Positions 1-6,885 of a stretch of DNA of 10,864 bases are shown piece after piece; position 1 is the stretch's first letter, and each line of letters opens with the position of its first letter. A program made the translations under genes and the position numbers. The notes under the pieces are model-generated. The model was given only the letters and a program-made list of their open reading frames with translations. It ran no database searches and was not told where the DNA came from. Source of the stretch: Comamonadaceae bacterium (lineage in GTDB: Bacteria; Pseudomonadota; Gammaproteobacteria; Burkholderiales; Burkholderiaceae). The DNA is taken from NCBI GenBank assembly GCA_947377705.1, contig CANCGU010000070.1, forward strand, positions 1 to 10,864, written 5' to 3'.

Positions 1-341
1 TCTAAATCATGGGCTGGCACAGCTTGGGTGTAGCCCGCGCTGTTGATGAGGATGTGTACCACACCGCATTGCGCCGCCACTTGGTCGGCCACCGCTTTGA
101 GCGATGCGCTGTCGGTCACAGACGCTTGGAACGTCAAATGGCCAGCGCCATCCAAGGTCGCCGCTTTGGCCGCGGCAGCTTCGGGAGACTCTGAGTTGTA
201 AAGCAACACACAGCGAGCCCCGAGTTTGGCTAAGCGGTGCGCGCTGGCCAAGCCGATGGCACCCGTGCCGCCGGTGATGACGGCAACTTTGCCGGTCAGC
301 GTATCTGTGGGGGTGAAGCTGGAAGTCATGTTATTTTTCAT
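1..341 (-). CDS. Short-chain dehydrogenase/reductase (SDR), N-terminal part only
   Basis: This gene runs off the left edge; only about 113 N-terminal residues are present. They show the Rossmann fold of classical SDR enzymes: a glycine-rich NAD(P)-binding motif TGGTGAIG after a VAVI strand, and an NSAG motif (variant of NNAG) near residue 100. The catalytic Ser-Tyr-Lys region lies outside the window. The first in-frame ATG (341) directly follows a TGA; a second ATG at 329 gives MTSSFTPTD and is an equally possible start. Neither has a clear ribosome binding site. The gene starts about 31 nt after the amidohydrolase stop on the same strand, so it is probably the fifth gene of the catabolic operon and may oxidise or reduce a cytoplasmic intermediate. 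The family call is firm; substrate and cofactor are unknown. Confidence 0.85.
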   Translation of the reverse strand, partial: MKNNMTSSFTPTDTLTGKVAVITGGTGAIGLASAHRLAKLGARCVLLYNSESPEAAAAKAATLDGAGHLTFQASVTDSASLKAVADQVAAQCGVVHILINSAGYTQAVPAHDL

Positions 342-372
342 TCAGGAAGTGGGAGGCAAAAACGGGGGGTGA

Positions 373-1443
373 TCAAGCACGACCCAACATACGCAGTGCG
401 TTTCGGCTTTCAATGGCCGTGAGGTCGTTCATGTCAAAGCCCATCGCCATGAGTCCTTTGACATGGTCGAGTGAGGTGCGGTACGGGAAGTCAGTGCCAA
501 ACACCACTTGTGACACATCGACCAAATTCAGCAGTGACAGCAAGGCGCCTGGGTGTGAGGCCTGAGCGGTGTCGTAATAGAAGCTGCGAAGGGTTGGCAG
601 CACTTGGTCGCTGGGCAATATCTTGCCAAAGTTGGCATTGAGCTTGGGCAGCATCACGAGGCGTTCTACCAAAAATGGCATCGTGCCGCCCGCATGCGAG
701 AAGATGAACTTGATGTCTTTGCAGCGCGTGGCCGTGCCACTGAACAACAAACTGGTGATGGTGCGTGTGGTGTCAGTGGCGAACTCGATGGTGGAGCCTG
801 GTACGCCCTCTTGCAAGTTGTTACAGCACTGTGTGTTGGAAGGGTGGGTGTAGACGATGAGCTTGCGGCGGTTGATTTCATCCATGATGGGCGCAAACGC
901 TTTGTCACCCAACCACTTGCCGTTGTAGCTGGTGAGCATGGCAATGCCATTGGCTTTGAGCACATCGCAGCTGTAGGCAATCTCGGCTAAGGCCCCGTCA
1001 ACATCCAACATGGGTAGTGTTGCGAAGAAGCCAAACTGGTTCGGGTAGTCGCGCGCGAGTTGAGCGCCGTATTCGTTGCTGATGCGTGCCATGCTGCGCA
1101 TGGTGGCTGCATCGCCAAAGCCTGCCGCGGGGGTGGTGGGCGAGGTGAGGGTGTAGGTCACGCCCGCTTTGGCCATGTCGTCCATGGTTTTGTTGAGTGA
1201 CCAGTTGCGAGCCGGGGGTTCCGCCAATTTGCGCGACTCCAGCTCTTTCAAAAATGCAGGGGCCCACACATGGTGATGCACGTCGACCAAGGCGCGTTTG
1301 GCTTCAGCGGGTAGCGGTGCATTTTTCGAGCTTGTAGCGCACGAGGGCAGGACGGTGGCGGCGGTGGCCGTCAGTAAACCAGTCAAAAAGCTGCGCCTTG
1401 GTGCGCAGTGGTTGCAAGAACTGTCGGACGTGGTGTGAAACAT
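373..1443 (-). CDS. Tat-exported amidohydrolase family protein (ACMSD/decarboxylase-like), probable lipoprotein
   Basis: A 356-residue metal-dependent TIM-barrel hydrolase/decarboxylase of the amidohydrolase-2 family. This superfamily includes aminocarboxymuconate-semialdehyde decarboxylase, resorcylate decarboxylases and 6-methylsalicylate decarboxylase. Visible metal/catalytic elements are the HxH motif (H56-H58 in VDVHHHVW), H200 in YTHPSN, H250 in FSHAGG and D318 in FGTDFPYR. The N-terminus carries an Arg-Arg pair (R16-R17, RRSFLTGLL) before a hydrophobic stretch, as in a Tat signal. It ends in LPSC (C35), which resembles a lipobox, so the protein may be exported folded and lipid-anchored. 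The ATG at 1443 is chosen because AGGAGG (1449-1454) sits 5 nt upstream; a TTG one codon earlier would be too close. The gene follows the solute-binding protein after 22 nt. It could be a non-oxidative decarboxylase or a hydrolase; the substrate is not determinable here. Confidence 0.87.
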   Translation of the reverse strand: MFHTTSDSSCNHCAPRRSFLTGLLTATAATVLPSCATSSKNAPLPAEAKRALVDVHHHVWAPAFLKELESRKLAEPPARNWSLNKTMDDMAKAGVTYTLTSPTTPAAGFGDAATMRSMARISNEYGAQLARDYPNQFGFFATLPMLDVDGALAEIAYSCDVLKANGIAMLTSYNGKWLGDKAFAPIMDEINRRKLIVYTHPSNTQCCNNLQEGVPGSTIEFATDTTRTITSLLFSGTATRCKDIKFIFSHAGGTMPFLVERLVMLPKLNANFGKILPSDQVLPTLRSFYYDTAQASHPGALLSLLNLVDVSQVVFGTDFPYRTSLDHVKGLMAMGFDMNDLTAIESRNALRMLGRA

Positions 1444-1448
1444 CAAAA

Positions 1449-1454
1449 CCTCCT
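1449..1454 (-). promoter_or_regulatory. Strong Shine-Dalgarno of the amidohydrolase gene
   Basis: The minus strand reads AGGAGG, a perfect anti-16S match, 5 nt before the ATG at 1443. This spacing favours that ATG over the adjacent in-frame TTG at 1446. Confidence 0.85.
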
Positions 1455-1465
1455 GATGGAATTTT

Positions 1466-2443
1466 TTATTGCGTGAAGTCCACGCGGGTTGCCAACTTTT
1501 TATTCATGGCAATTTCGTCGACGATGACTTTGCTGAACTCTGCAGAGCTTGAGCCCACCGTGGCAAACCCTTGTTCTGCAAACGCGCGTTTGATGTCGGG
1601 ATCTTCTAGCAGTTTGTTGACTTCGTTACGCATGCGTGTGACATGTTCGGCGGGCACACCTGCCGGGAACCAAAACCCATACCAAGGTGTGTAGACAAAG
1701 CCTTTCACTGCCGCTTCGTCGATGGTGGGCACGTCTGGCAACTCACTCCAGCGTTTGCGGGCCGTGATGGCCAATGCTTTGAGCTTGCCCGCTTTGACCA
1801 AGGGCAGCACGGCGGTGGGGGCGCCAATGACAAAGTCGATGCGACCTGCCACCAAATCGTTGAGCGATTGACTCACACCTTTGAACGGCACATGGGTCAT
1901 CTTCACATCGGCGCTGGTGCTTAAGAACTCGCCTGCAAAGTGCATCACATTGCCAACACCACCAGAGCCAAACGTGTACTTGCCAGGATTGGCTTTGGCG
2001 TCTGCGAGCAACTCTTTCAGGTTTTTCACCGGTAGATCAGGGCGTGCGGCCACCACAAATCCCACACTGTTGGCCACCAAGGTGATGGGCGTGAAATCTT
2101 TGATGGGGTCATAAGGTAGGCTGGGTGACACCACAGGCAAGCTGGCATGGCTAGACGATGTATTGAGCAGTGTGTAGCCATCGGGTGCAGATTTGGCCAC
2201 GACATCGGTGCCAATCGCACCACCCGCACCGGCGCGGTTGTCAATCACCAAGGGCTGGCCCAAACTCTGCGCCAAACGTGGGCCAAGCGTGCGGCCAATG
2301 AAATCCATGGGCCCGCCCGCAGCGTAGGGGATGACCATTTTGATGGGGTGATTGGGATAGTCGCGACTCGTGTTGGTTTGTGCCACGCTGGGCCAAGCAC
2401 CAACGCATAAGGCGAGTACACCTAGAACTTTCAGTAGCTTCAT
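1466..2443 (-). CDS. Bug-family (TctC-like) periplasmic solute-binding protein
   Basis: A 325-residue extracytoplasmic binding protein of the tripartite tricarboxylate transporter family, which is strongly expanded in Burkholderiales. It has a Sec signal peptide (MKLLKVLGVLALCVGAWPSVAQ, cleavage expected around residues 20-22). The family hallmarks follow: YPNHPIKMVIPYAAGGPMD, LGQPLVIDNRAGAGGAIGTD and APDGYTLL near the N-terminus, then a VPFKGVSQSLNDLVAGRIDF segment. Family ligands are carboxylic acids such as citrate, aromatic acids or nicotinate. No tctA/tctB membrane genes lie in the window, so it may use a transporter encoded elsewhere or serve in sensing. The start codon overlaps the stop of the upstream hydroxylase large subunit (ATGA, 2440-2443), implying translational coupling. 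An AAGGGA-like ribosome binding site lies inside the upstream gene. The family call is very secure; the ligand is unknown but probably relates to the hydroxylase substrate. Confidence 0.93.
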   Translation of the reverse strand: MKLLKVLGVLALCVGAWPSVAQTNTSRDYPNHPIKMVIPYAAGGPMDFIGRTLGPRLAQSLGQPLVIDNRAGAGGAIGTDVVAKSAPDGYTLLNTSSSHASLPVVSPSLPYDPIKDFTPITLVANSVGFVVAARPDLPVKNLKELLADAKANPGKYTFGSGGVGNVMHFAGEFLSTSADVKMTHVPFKGVSQSLNDLVAGRIDFVIGAPTAVLPLVKAGKLKALAITARKRWSELPDVPTIDEAAVKGFVYTPWYGFWFPAGVPAEHVTRMRNEVNKLLEDPDIKRAFAEQGFATVGSSSAEFSKVIVDEIAMNKKLATRVDFTQ

Positions 2444-4683
2444 GCGGTCCCTTTTTTATCTAAGCCTTGTTTGACACGTTCGGGCGTGAGGGGGAGTCGA
2501 CGAAAGCGCACGCCGGTTGCGTTAAACACCGCGTTGGCCAGTGCCGCGCTGGTTGGCCCTTGCGATGCTTCGCCTGTGCCCAAGAAAGGCGTGCCTGGAC
2601 GATTGACCAGCACCACATCCACGGGTGGAATTTCTGAGAAGGTGAGGATGGGGTAGCTGTTCCAGTCGGTGGACAGAATTTGTGTGTCGTCAAATTTCAC
2701 TTCTTCTTTGAGGGACCAACTGAGGGACTGAATCAGTCCGACTTCAATTTGATTGCTCACGCCATCGGGGTTGACGATATGCCCCGAATCCGCAGCAGCC
2801 ACAGCCCTGATGACCCGAATACGGCCATTGCGTGGATTGACCTCCACCTCCATGGCCACGGCACAGTAGCCTGCAATGTTTTTATAACGCGCAAAGCCAA
2901 TGCCTCGTCCGCGATTGGGTGTGTTTTTCCAACTGTTCCAGCCAAACTTATCTGCTGCTTTTTGCAACACATCGCGTGCGCGTTCGTCTTTTAAGAAGCG
3001 CAGGCGGTAAGTGAGTGTGTCTACGTTAGCGGCTAATGCCAATTCATCCATGAAGGATTCAATGGCAAACACATTGGCATAGGCACCCAAGCCTCGGGTC
3101 GAGGACACACGCACTGGCATGTCGGTGATGAAGTGCGTCAGCACCTTGTGTCCCGCAAAGTCATACAAGGCGATGCCGTTGCGATCAGCGGCATAGTTAG
3201 GCGGCCCACCGTTGGTGGGGGTAGGTTGTGCAAATGGTTTTTCTAGATAGCGAGCCGAGACCAGGTTGCCTGGTTCGCCACCAGGTCGTGTCCCATGGGG
3301 GGTAGACCAAATTTGTAAATCCCAATCCAGCACATTGCCTGCCGCATCGACGCCAGCTTTGGTTTGAATCACCATGGCCGAGCCATAGGGCTCCCATTTG
3401 TGCTCTTGCTCGCGCGTGTATTGCAACCGCACGGGTTGACCGGGCACGGCCATGGCGAGTAAGGCGGCATCTGCTGCGGCGTCGTCGGCCATGTTGTGAC
3501 CGTAGCAACCGGCGCCTTGCATGTGTTGGCAACGAACCTTGCTGGGCTCTAAACCCAACATCTTGGCGATGGCGATGCCTGTTTCAAACACCGATTGACT
3601 GTGGGTTTGAATCAACATCACCCCATCGGCACCCAGGGTTGCAATGGCGGCTGATGTGCCAATCGAGGCATGCATGTGATACGGCCGATAGTAGGTGGCT
3701 TCGATCGTTTTGACAGAGGCTTCGGCGCTCAACCGTGGTTGTATTTTGGTTTCAATGACACGGTTAGGTTTTGTGTTGCGCAGCCAATCAAAAATACCCT
3801 CATGCGTGGGCAGCTTTTTCTCGACTTCCCATTTGGCTGAGGCATTCAAAGCATTGGCCGCGGCAAGTGCTTGTTCTTCACGTTTCGCGATCACGCCTAA
3901 GAAGCTGCCATTGCGCACAACTTTGACCACGCCTGGCATTTTTTGCACGCTCGCAACGTTGGCGGATAGCAGTTTTGCGGCATACGTGGGCGGGCGTACC
4001 AAGTGGCCAAACAACAGACCTGTCGGGCGATGTTCTTGGACAAATTTGGCTTCACCCAAAATTTTAGGGGTCAAGTCGATGCGATGCACAGATTGACCGA
4101 TGTAACGGTGCTGCTGGGGCAGTTTGGGTTTGACTAAGCCCGTGGCCTCACGGTTCAGCGATTCACCTAAGACCAAGTCCCAATAGGCAACCCGGGTGCC
4201 ATTGCTACCCAAAATCATGCCGTCTTGCACGGACAAACTGGCGACAGGTTGGTTGAGTTTTTCTGCCGCAAGTTCTAGCAAGATGGACCGTACTTCTGCG
4301 GAGGCGTATTGCACAGCGGTGGCGCAGTAAGGCATCGAAAACGAGCCGGCAGTGACGCCTTCGTTGGGCACCAGTGCGGTGTCACCTGAGATGACTTGAA
4401 CTCGCTGGAAGTCGATGTCCAACTCATCTGCACAAACTTGGGAGACCGCCGTCAAAATGCCTTGTCCTAATTCGACCTTGCCAACCAAAAGCGTGACCGT
4501 TTGGTTGGCATTCACACGAAGCCAAGCACTGAGTTTGCGGTTGTTTTGTAGATCGCCGGGTAAACGAGGTTTGGCATTCGCAGCTTGCGACAAGGCGCTC
4601 TCGAGTGGAATGGCAAACGCCAAAGAGAGGTAACCGGTGGTTTTTAAAAAACCGCGACGTGTTGTTGGCAATTGATTTGGCAT
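2440..4683 (-). CDS. Molybdopterin-binding large subunit of a xanthine-oxidase-family hydroxylase (IorB-like), Tat-exported
   Basis: A 747-residue molybdenum hydroxylase large subunit that resembles the beta subunit of isoquinoline 1-oxidoreductase and related N-heterocycle/aldehyde dehydrogenases. It starts with a textbook Tat signal (TTRRGFLKTTG, R9-R10) followed by a hydrophobic segment, so the holoenzyme is expected in the periplasm. Cofactor-domain motifs include VELGQGILTAVSQVCADELD near residues 70-90 and a mid-protein QGAGCYGHNMADDAAADAA region. Near the C-terminus is GTGEAS, whose glutamate (about E705) is the conserved catalytic base of this superfamily. An in-frame ATG lies 66 nt further upstream, but the start at 4683 is preferred: it places the Tat signal at the N-terminus, lies 2 nt after the small-subunit stop, and has AAGGGGG (4691-4697) upstream. 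The natural electron acceptor, often a c-type cytochrome in related systems, is not encoded here. The substrate is unknown. Confidence 0.92.
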   Translation of the reverse strand: MPNQLPTTRRGFLKTTGYLSLAFAIPLESALSQAANAKPRLPGDLQNNRKLSAWLRVNANQTVTLLVGKVELGQGILTAVSQVCADELDIDFQRVQVISGDTALVPNEGVTAGSFSMPYCATAVQYASAEVRSILLELAAEKLNQPVASLSVQDGMILGSNGTRVAYWDLVLGESLNREATGLVKPKLPQQHRYIGQSVHRIDLTPKILGEAKFVQEHRPTGLLFGHLVRPPTYAAKLLSANVASVQKMPGVVKVVRNGSFLGVIAKREEQALAAANALNASAKWEVEKKLPTHEGIFDWLRNTKPNRVIETKIQPRLSAEASVKTIEATYYRPYHMHASIGTSAAIATLGADGVMLIQTHSQSVFETGIAIAKMLGLEPSKVRCQHMQGAGCYGHNMADDAAADAALLAMAVPGQPVRLQYTREQEHKWEPYGSAMVIQTKAGVDAAGNVLDWDLQIWSTPHGTRPGGEPGNLVSARYLEKPFAQPTPTNGGPPNYAADRNGIALYDFAGHKVLTHFITDMPVRVSSTRGLGAYANVFAIESFMDELALAANVDTLTYRLRFLKDERARDVLQKAADKFGWNSWKNTPNRGRGIGFARYKNIAGYCAVAMEVEVNPRNGRIRVIRAVAAADSGHIVNPDGVSNQIEVGLIQSLSWSLKEEVKFDDTQILSTDWNSYPILTFSEIPPVDVVLVNRPGTPFLGTGEASQGPTSAALANAVFNATGVRFRRLPLTPERVKQGLDKKGTA

Positions 4684-4685
4684 GA

Positions 4686-5141
4686 TCAAGCCCCCTTCGC
4701 GGCACGTAGCACGGCGCGAACGATTCGGTTGTGTGCGCCACATCGGCACAAGTTGCCATCCAGTGCAACGCGTACCTCGGCATCTGTGGGGTTTGGGTTT
4801 CTATCGAGCAAGGCTTGCGCTTGAATGACCATGCCGGATGTGCAGTAACCGCATTGGGCGGCTTGCTCATCGATGAACGCTTGTTGCAAACGGCTGGGCT
4901 TGTTGCCTTCTTTCATGCCCGCGAGTGTGGTGACGGTGCGCCCCGCGACGGCTGACACCGGCGCAACGCAGGACTTGATGGGGTTGCCATCCACCATCAC
5001 CAGGCATGCGCTGCACTGTGCTTTACCGCATCCAAATTTTGCGCCGTTGATTTGCAAATCATTGGCCAGCACATTTAAAAGTGGTGTGCTGTTGTGTACG
5101 GTACTGCGAACGGTTTGTCCGTTGAGTGTGAACTGAACCAT
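4686..5141 (-). CDS. [2Fe-2S] small subunit of the molybdenum hydroxylase (IorA-like)
   Basis: A 151-residue iron-sulfur subunit that passes electrons from the molybdenum centre of the large subunit to an external acceptor. The N-terminal plant-ferredoxin-like domain holds C38, C43, C46 (C-x4-C-x2-C) and C58. The C-terminal helical domain holds C97, C100 (CGYC) and C132, C134 (CRC). This is the full set for two [2Fe-2S] clusters. Length is normal for the family. It has no signal peptide of its own; in related exported enzymes the small subunit is carried across by the Tat signal of the large subunit, which fits here. The ATG at 5141 has AGGAG (5148-5152) 6 nt upstream. It is the first gene of the catabolic operon, so a promoter is expected in 5142-5244. 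Assignment as an IorA-type subunit is strong; the name IorA itself is only by similarity. Confidence 0.94.
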   Translation of the reverse strand: MVQFTLNGQTVRSTVHNSTPLLNVLANDLQINGAKFGCGKAQCSACLVMVDGNPIKSCVAPVSAVAGRTVTTLAGMKEGNKPSRLQQAFIDEQAAQCGYCTSGMVIQAQALLDRNPNPTDAEVRVALDGNLCRCGAHNRIVRAVLRAAKGA

Positions 5142-5201
5142 GCAACGCTCCTGCTGGATTGGATGGCGGCATCCTATCGACAGCTTGTGAGCAGGTGAGT
5201 C

Positions 5202-5226
5202 ACCATGGCTACACGAGGGCCATGGT
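5202..5226. repeat. Inverted repeat between the exbD genes and the hydroxylase operon
   Basis: Two perfect 8-bp arms (ACCATGGC at 5202-5209 and GCCATGGT at 5219-5226) flank a 9-nt spacer, in the 103-bp gap after the last exbD stop and before the small-subunit ATG. No run of T follows in either direction, so it is not a convincing intrinsic terminator. Its position would suit an operator for a regulator of the downstream catabolic operon, or a weak RNA hairpin at the end of the tonB operon. No convincing -35/-10 pair was found in this gap. Confidence 0.4.
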
Positions 5227-5244
5227 CTGAGTAGTTACCCGAGG

Positions 5245-5679
5245 TTAAGGCGCCGCGAATTGCTCGGTGCCCACAATGCCAATTTTGGTCAGACCCTGGC
5301 GTTGGGCGCTGGCCAACACACCTGCCACGGCTTCGTACTTGGCTTTGCCTTGCGCTTTGATGTGCAGCTCGGGTTGTGGCGCTTGTGCTTTGGCTTCTTG
5401 CAGCAAGGTGTCGAGTGCCGCGCGATCAGCCAAAGGCTTGCCGTTCCAGTTGACCACGCTGCGTGCGTCCACCTCAATGCGAACCACATTGGGTTTCTTT
5501 TGCTGCGGGGTTGAACTCTGCGGCATGTCCATGTTCACCGAATGCAGCTGCACAGGGATGGTGATGATGAGCATGATGAGCAGCACCAACATCACGTCGA
5601 TCAGCGGCGTGGTGTTGATGTCCATCATCACGTCGGGTTCGTCTTGGCTGTGAGTCAAGGACGGCAGGTTCATGGCCAT
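5245..5679 (-). CDS. exbD2: ExbD/TolR biopolymer transport protein (second copy)
   Basis: A 144-residue inner-membrane protein of the ExbD/TolR family, part of the proton channel that energises TonB. It has a short cytoplasmic N-terminus, then DINTTPLIDVMLVLLIMLII, in which D28 at the start of the single transmembrane helix is the conserved proton-translocating aspartate. A periplasmic domain follows (about residues 50-144). It is the second of two adjacent paralogues, starting 2 nt after the stop of the first, with an AAGGGA-like ribosome binding site about 7 nt before the ATG at 5679. The N-terminus MAMNL resembles MAMHL of the neighbour, consistent with tandem duplication followed by divergence. 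It is the last gene of the tonB operon. Copy numbering is by gene order only. Confidence 0.93.
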   Translation of the reverse strand: MAMNLPSLTHSQDEPDVMMDINTTPLIDVMLVLLIMLIITIPVQLHSVNMDMPQSSTPQQKKPNVVRIEVDARSVVNWNGKPLADRAALDTLLQEAKAQAPQPELHIKAQGKAKYEAVAGVLASAQRQGLTKIGIVGTEQFAAP

Positions 5680-5681
5680 GC

Positions 5682-6104
5682 TTATTTCCCTTGTGGGTCG
5701 GTGACAAACCGCACCTTGGTCAAGCCCGCCACTTGTGCGGCATAGAGCACACGGCCGACCGCTTCAAAGTCAGTCTTGGCGTCACCGCGAATTTGCACTT
5801 CGGGCTGTGGTGTTTTCTCGGCAAAGGTTTGTAGCTGCTTGATGAGGGCTGCGTTGCTGCGCACGGGCGCGTCATACAAATACGCTTGGCCTTGTGCGTT
5901 GACCGACAGAATGATGTTGTCGGGTTTGGTCTCGCGTGGTTGTTGCACCTCGTGCGGTAGTTCCACTTTGATCGACGTGGTCACCACCGGAATGGTGATG
6001 AGAAAGATGATGAGCAACACCAGCATCACGTCCACCAAGGGCGTGGTGTTGATGGTCGTTAGCAAATCATCGTCGCCCTCACTGGGGCCTAGGTGCATGG
6101 CCAT
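5682..6104 (-). CDS. exbD1: ExbD/TolR biopolymer transport protein (first copy)
   Basis: A 140-residue ExbD-family protein. The N-terminal segment TINTTPLVDVMLVLLIIFLI carries the conserved intramembrane aspartate (D25), followed by a single transmembrane helix and a periplasmic domain ending near VRFVTDPQGK. With ExbB it should form the pentameric/dimeric proton channel that drives TonB. It begins 3 nt after the exbB stop and ends 2 nt before the second exbD, so translation is probably coupled. The ribosome binding site is weak (only an AAAAG-like stretch), consistent with coupling to exbB. A second in-frame ATG two codons downstream is an alternative start. It is clearly diverged from its neighbour outside the membrane segment, so the two are probably not interchangeable. 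Confidence 0.93.
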   Translation of the reverse strand: MAMHLGPSEGDDDLLTTINTTPLVDVMLVLLIIFLITIPVVTTSIKVELPHEVQQPRETKPDNIILSVNAQGQAYLYDAPVRSNAALIKQLQTFAEKTPQPEVQIRGDAKTDFEAVGRVLYAAQVAGLTKVRFVTDPQGK

Positions 6105-6107
6105 GGT

Positions 6108-6860
6108 TTACTTTTGCGCCGAGCCTAATTCGGCAGAACCCAACAGCACCGCATGCAAGTCAGCGCCAAAGGCGTGTACTTCTTCCATGGCCACTTTGTT
6201 GCGGCGCACCAGCCAGTTGTAGCCCAACACCGCAGGCACTGCCACAGCCAAGCCGATGGCCGTCATGATGAGCGACTCGCCCACAGGACCAGCCACCTTG
6301 TCGATGCTGGCTTGGCCCGACATGCCAATCTTCACCAGCGCGTTGTAAATGCCCCAGACGGTGCCAAACAAGCCCACGAAAGGCGCTGTCGAACCGACGG
6401 TGGCGAGTACCGCCAAGCCGTCTTGCATCCGGCTTTGCACGTTGTTCATGGCGCGCTGGATGCTCATGGTCACCCAGTCGTTGAAGTTGATGCTGCCCAA
6501 CAAACCGGTGTGCTTGCCTGCGCTCTCCAAACCTTTTTCAGCAATGAAGCGAAAAGGGCTGTCTACTTCTAAACCATCGGTGCCTTGGCGCACATCGCCT
6601 GCGTTCCAGAAGTTGTTTTGCGCTGTTTGGGCATAGCGCATGACGCGGTTTTGCTCGGCCAACTTGGTGAAGATCACATACCAGCTGCCCATGCTCATGA
6701 TGACCAAAATCAGCAGCGTGGCTTTGGCCACCACATCGCCCTGTGCCCACAGGGCTGACAAACCATAGGGGTTTTCAACGACTTCTTCGGCCACAGCGTT
6801 GGCGCTCAAGGCAAAGGTGGTCAAGGTCGCAGCGGTGCGTGCGAAGGTGTGTTGCAACAT
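6108..6860 (-). CDS. exbB: ExbB, MotA/TolQ/ExbB proton channel family protein
   Basis: A 250-residue inner-membrane proton channel subunit that uses proton motive force to energise TonB. It has a cleavable-looking N-terminal leader (residues 1-24, ending NAVA before EE), as some ExbB proteins do. Transmembrane segments are predicted at about 46-66, 150-172 and 196-218. The family signature VGSTAPFVGLFGTVWGI lies near 155-171, and GPVGESLIMTAIG near 191-203 contains the conserved intramembrane glutamate (E195). The open frame extends upstream into tonB, but the ATG at 6860 is chosen because it gives the leader peptide and has AAGGAAA (6866-6872) 5 nt upstream. It starts 25 nt after the tonB stop. 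TolQ is the main alternative, but linkage to tonB and two exbD genes favours ExbB. Confidence 0.94.
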   Translation of the reverse strand: MLQHTFARTAATLTTFALSANAVAEEVVENPYGLSALWAQGDVVAKATLLILVIMSMGSWYVIFTKLAEQNRVMRYAQTAQNNFWNAGDVRQGTDGLEVDSPFRFIAEKGLESAGKHTGLLGSINFNDWVTMSIQRAMNNVQSRMQDGLAVLATVGSTAPFVGLFGTVWGIYNALVKIGMSGQASIDKVAGPVGESLIMTAIGLAVAVPAVLGYNWLVRRNKVAMEEVHAFGADLHAVLLGSAELGSAQK

Positions 6861-6885
6861 GGGGGTTTCCTTTTCTTGTTGGCGC

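Noticed and set aside
4684..4749. Upstream extension of the hydroxylase large subunit
   Set aside because: It would bury the Tat signal 22 residues into the protein and overlap the small-subunit gene; the ATG at 4683 has its own ribosome binding site.
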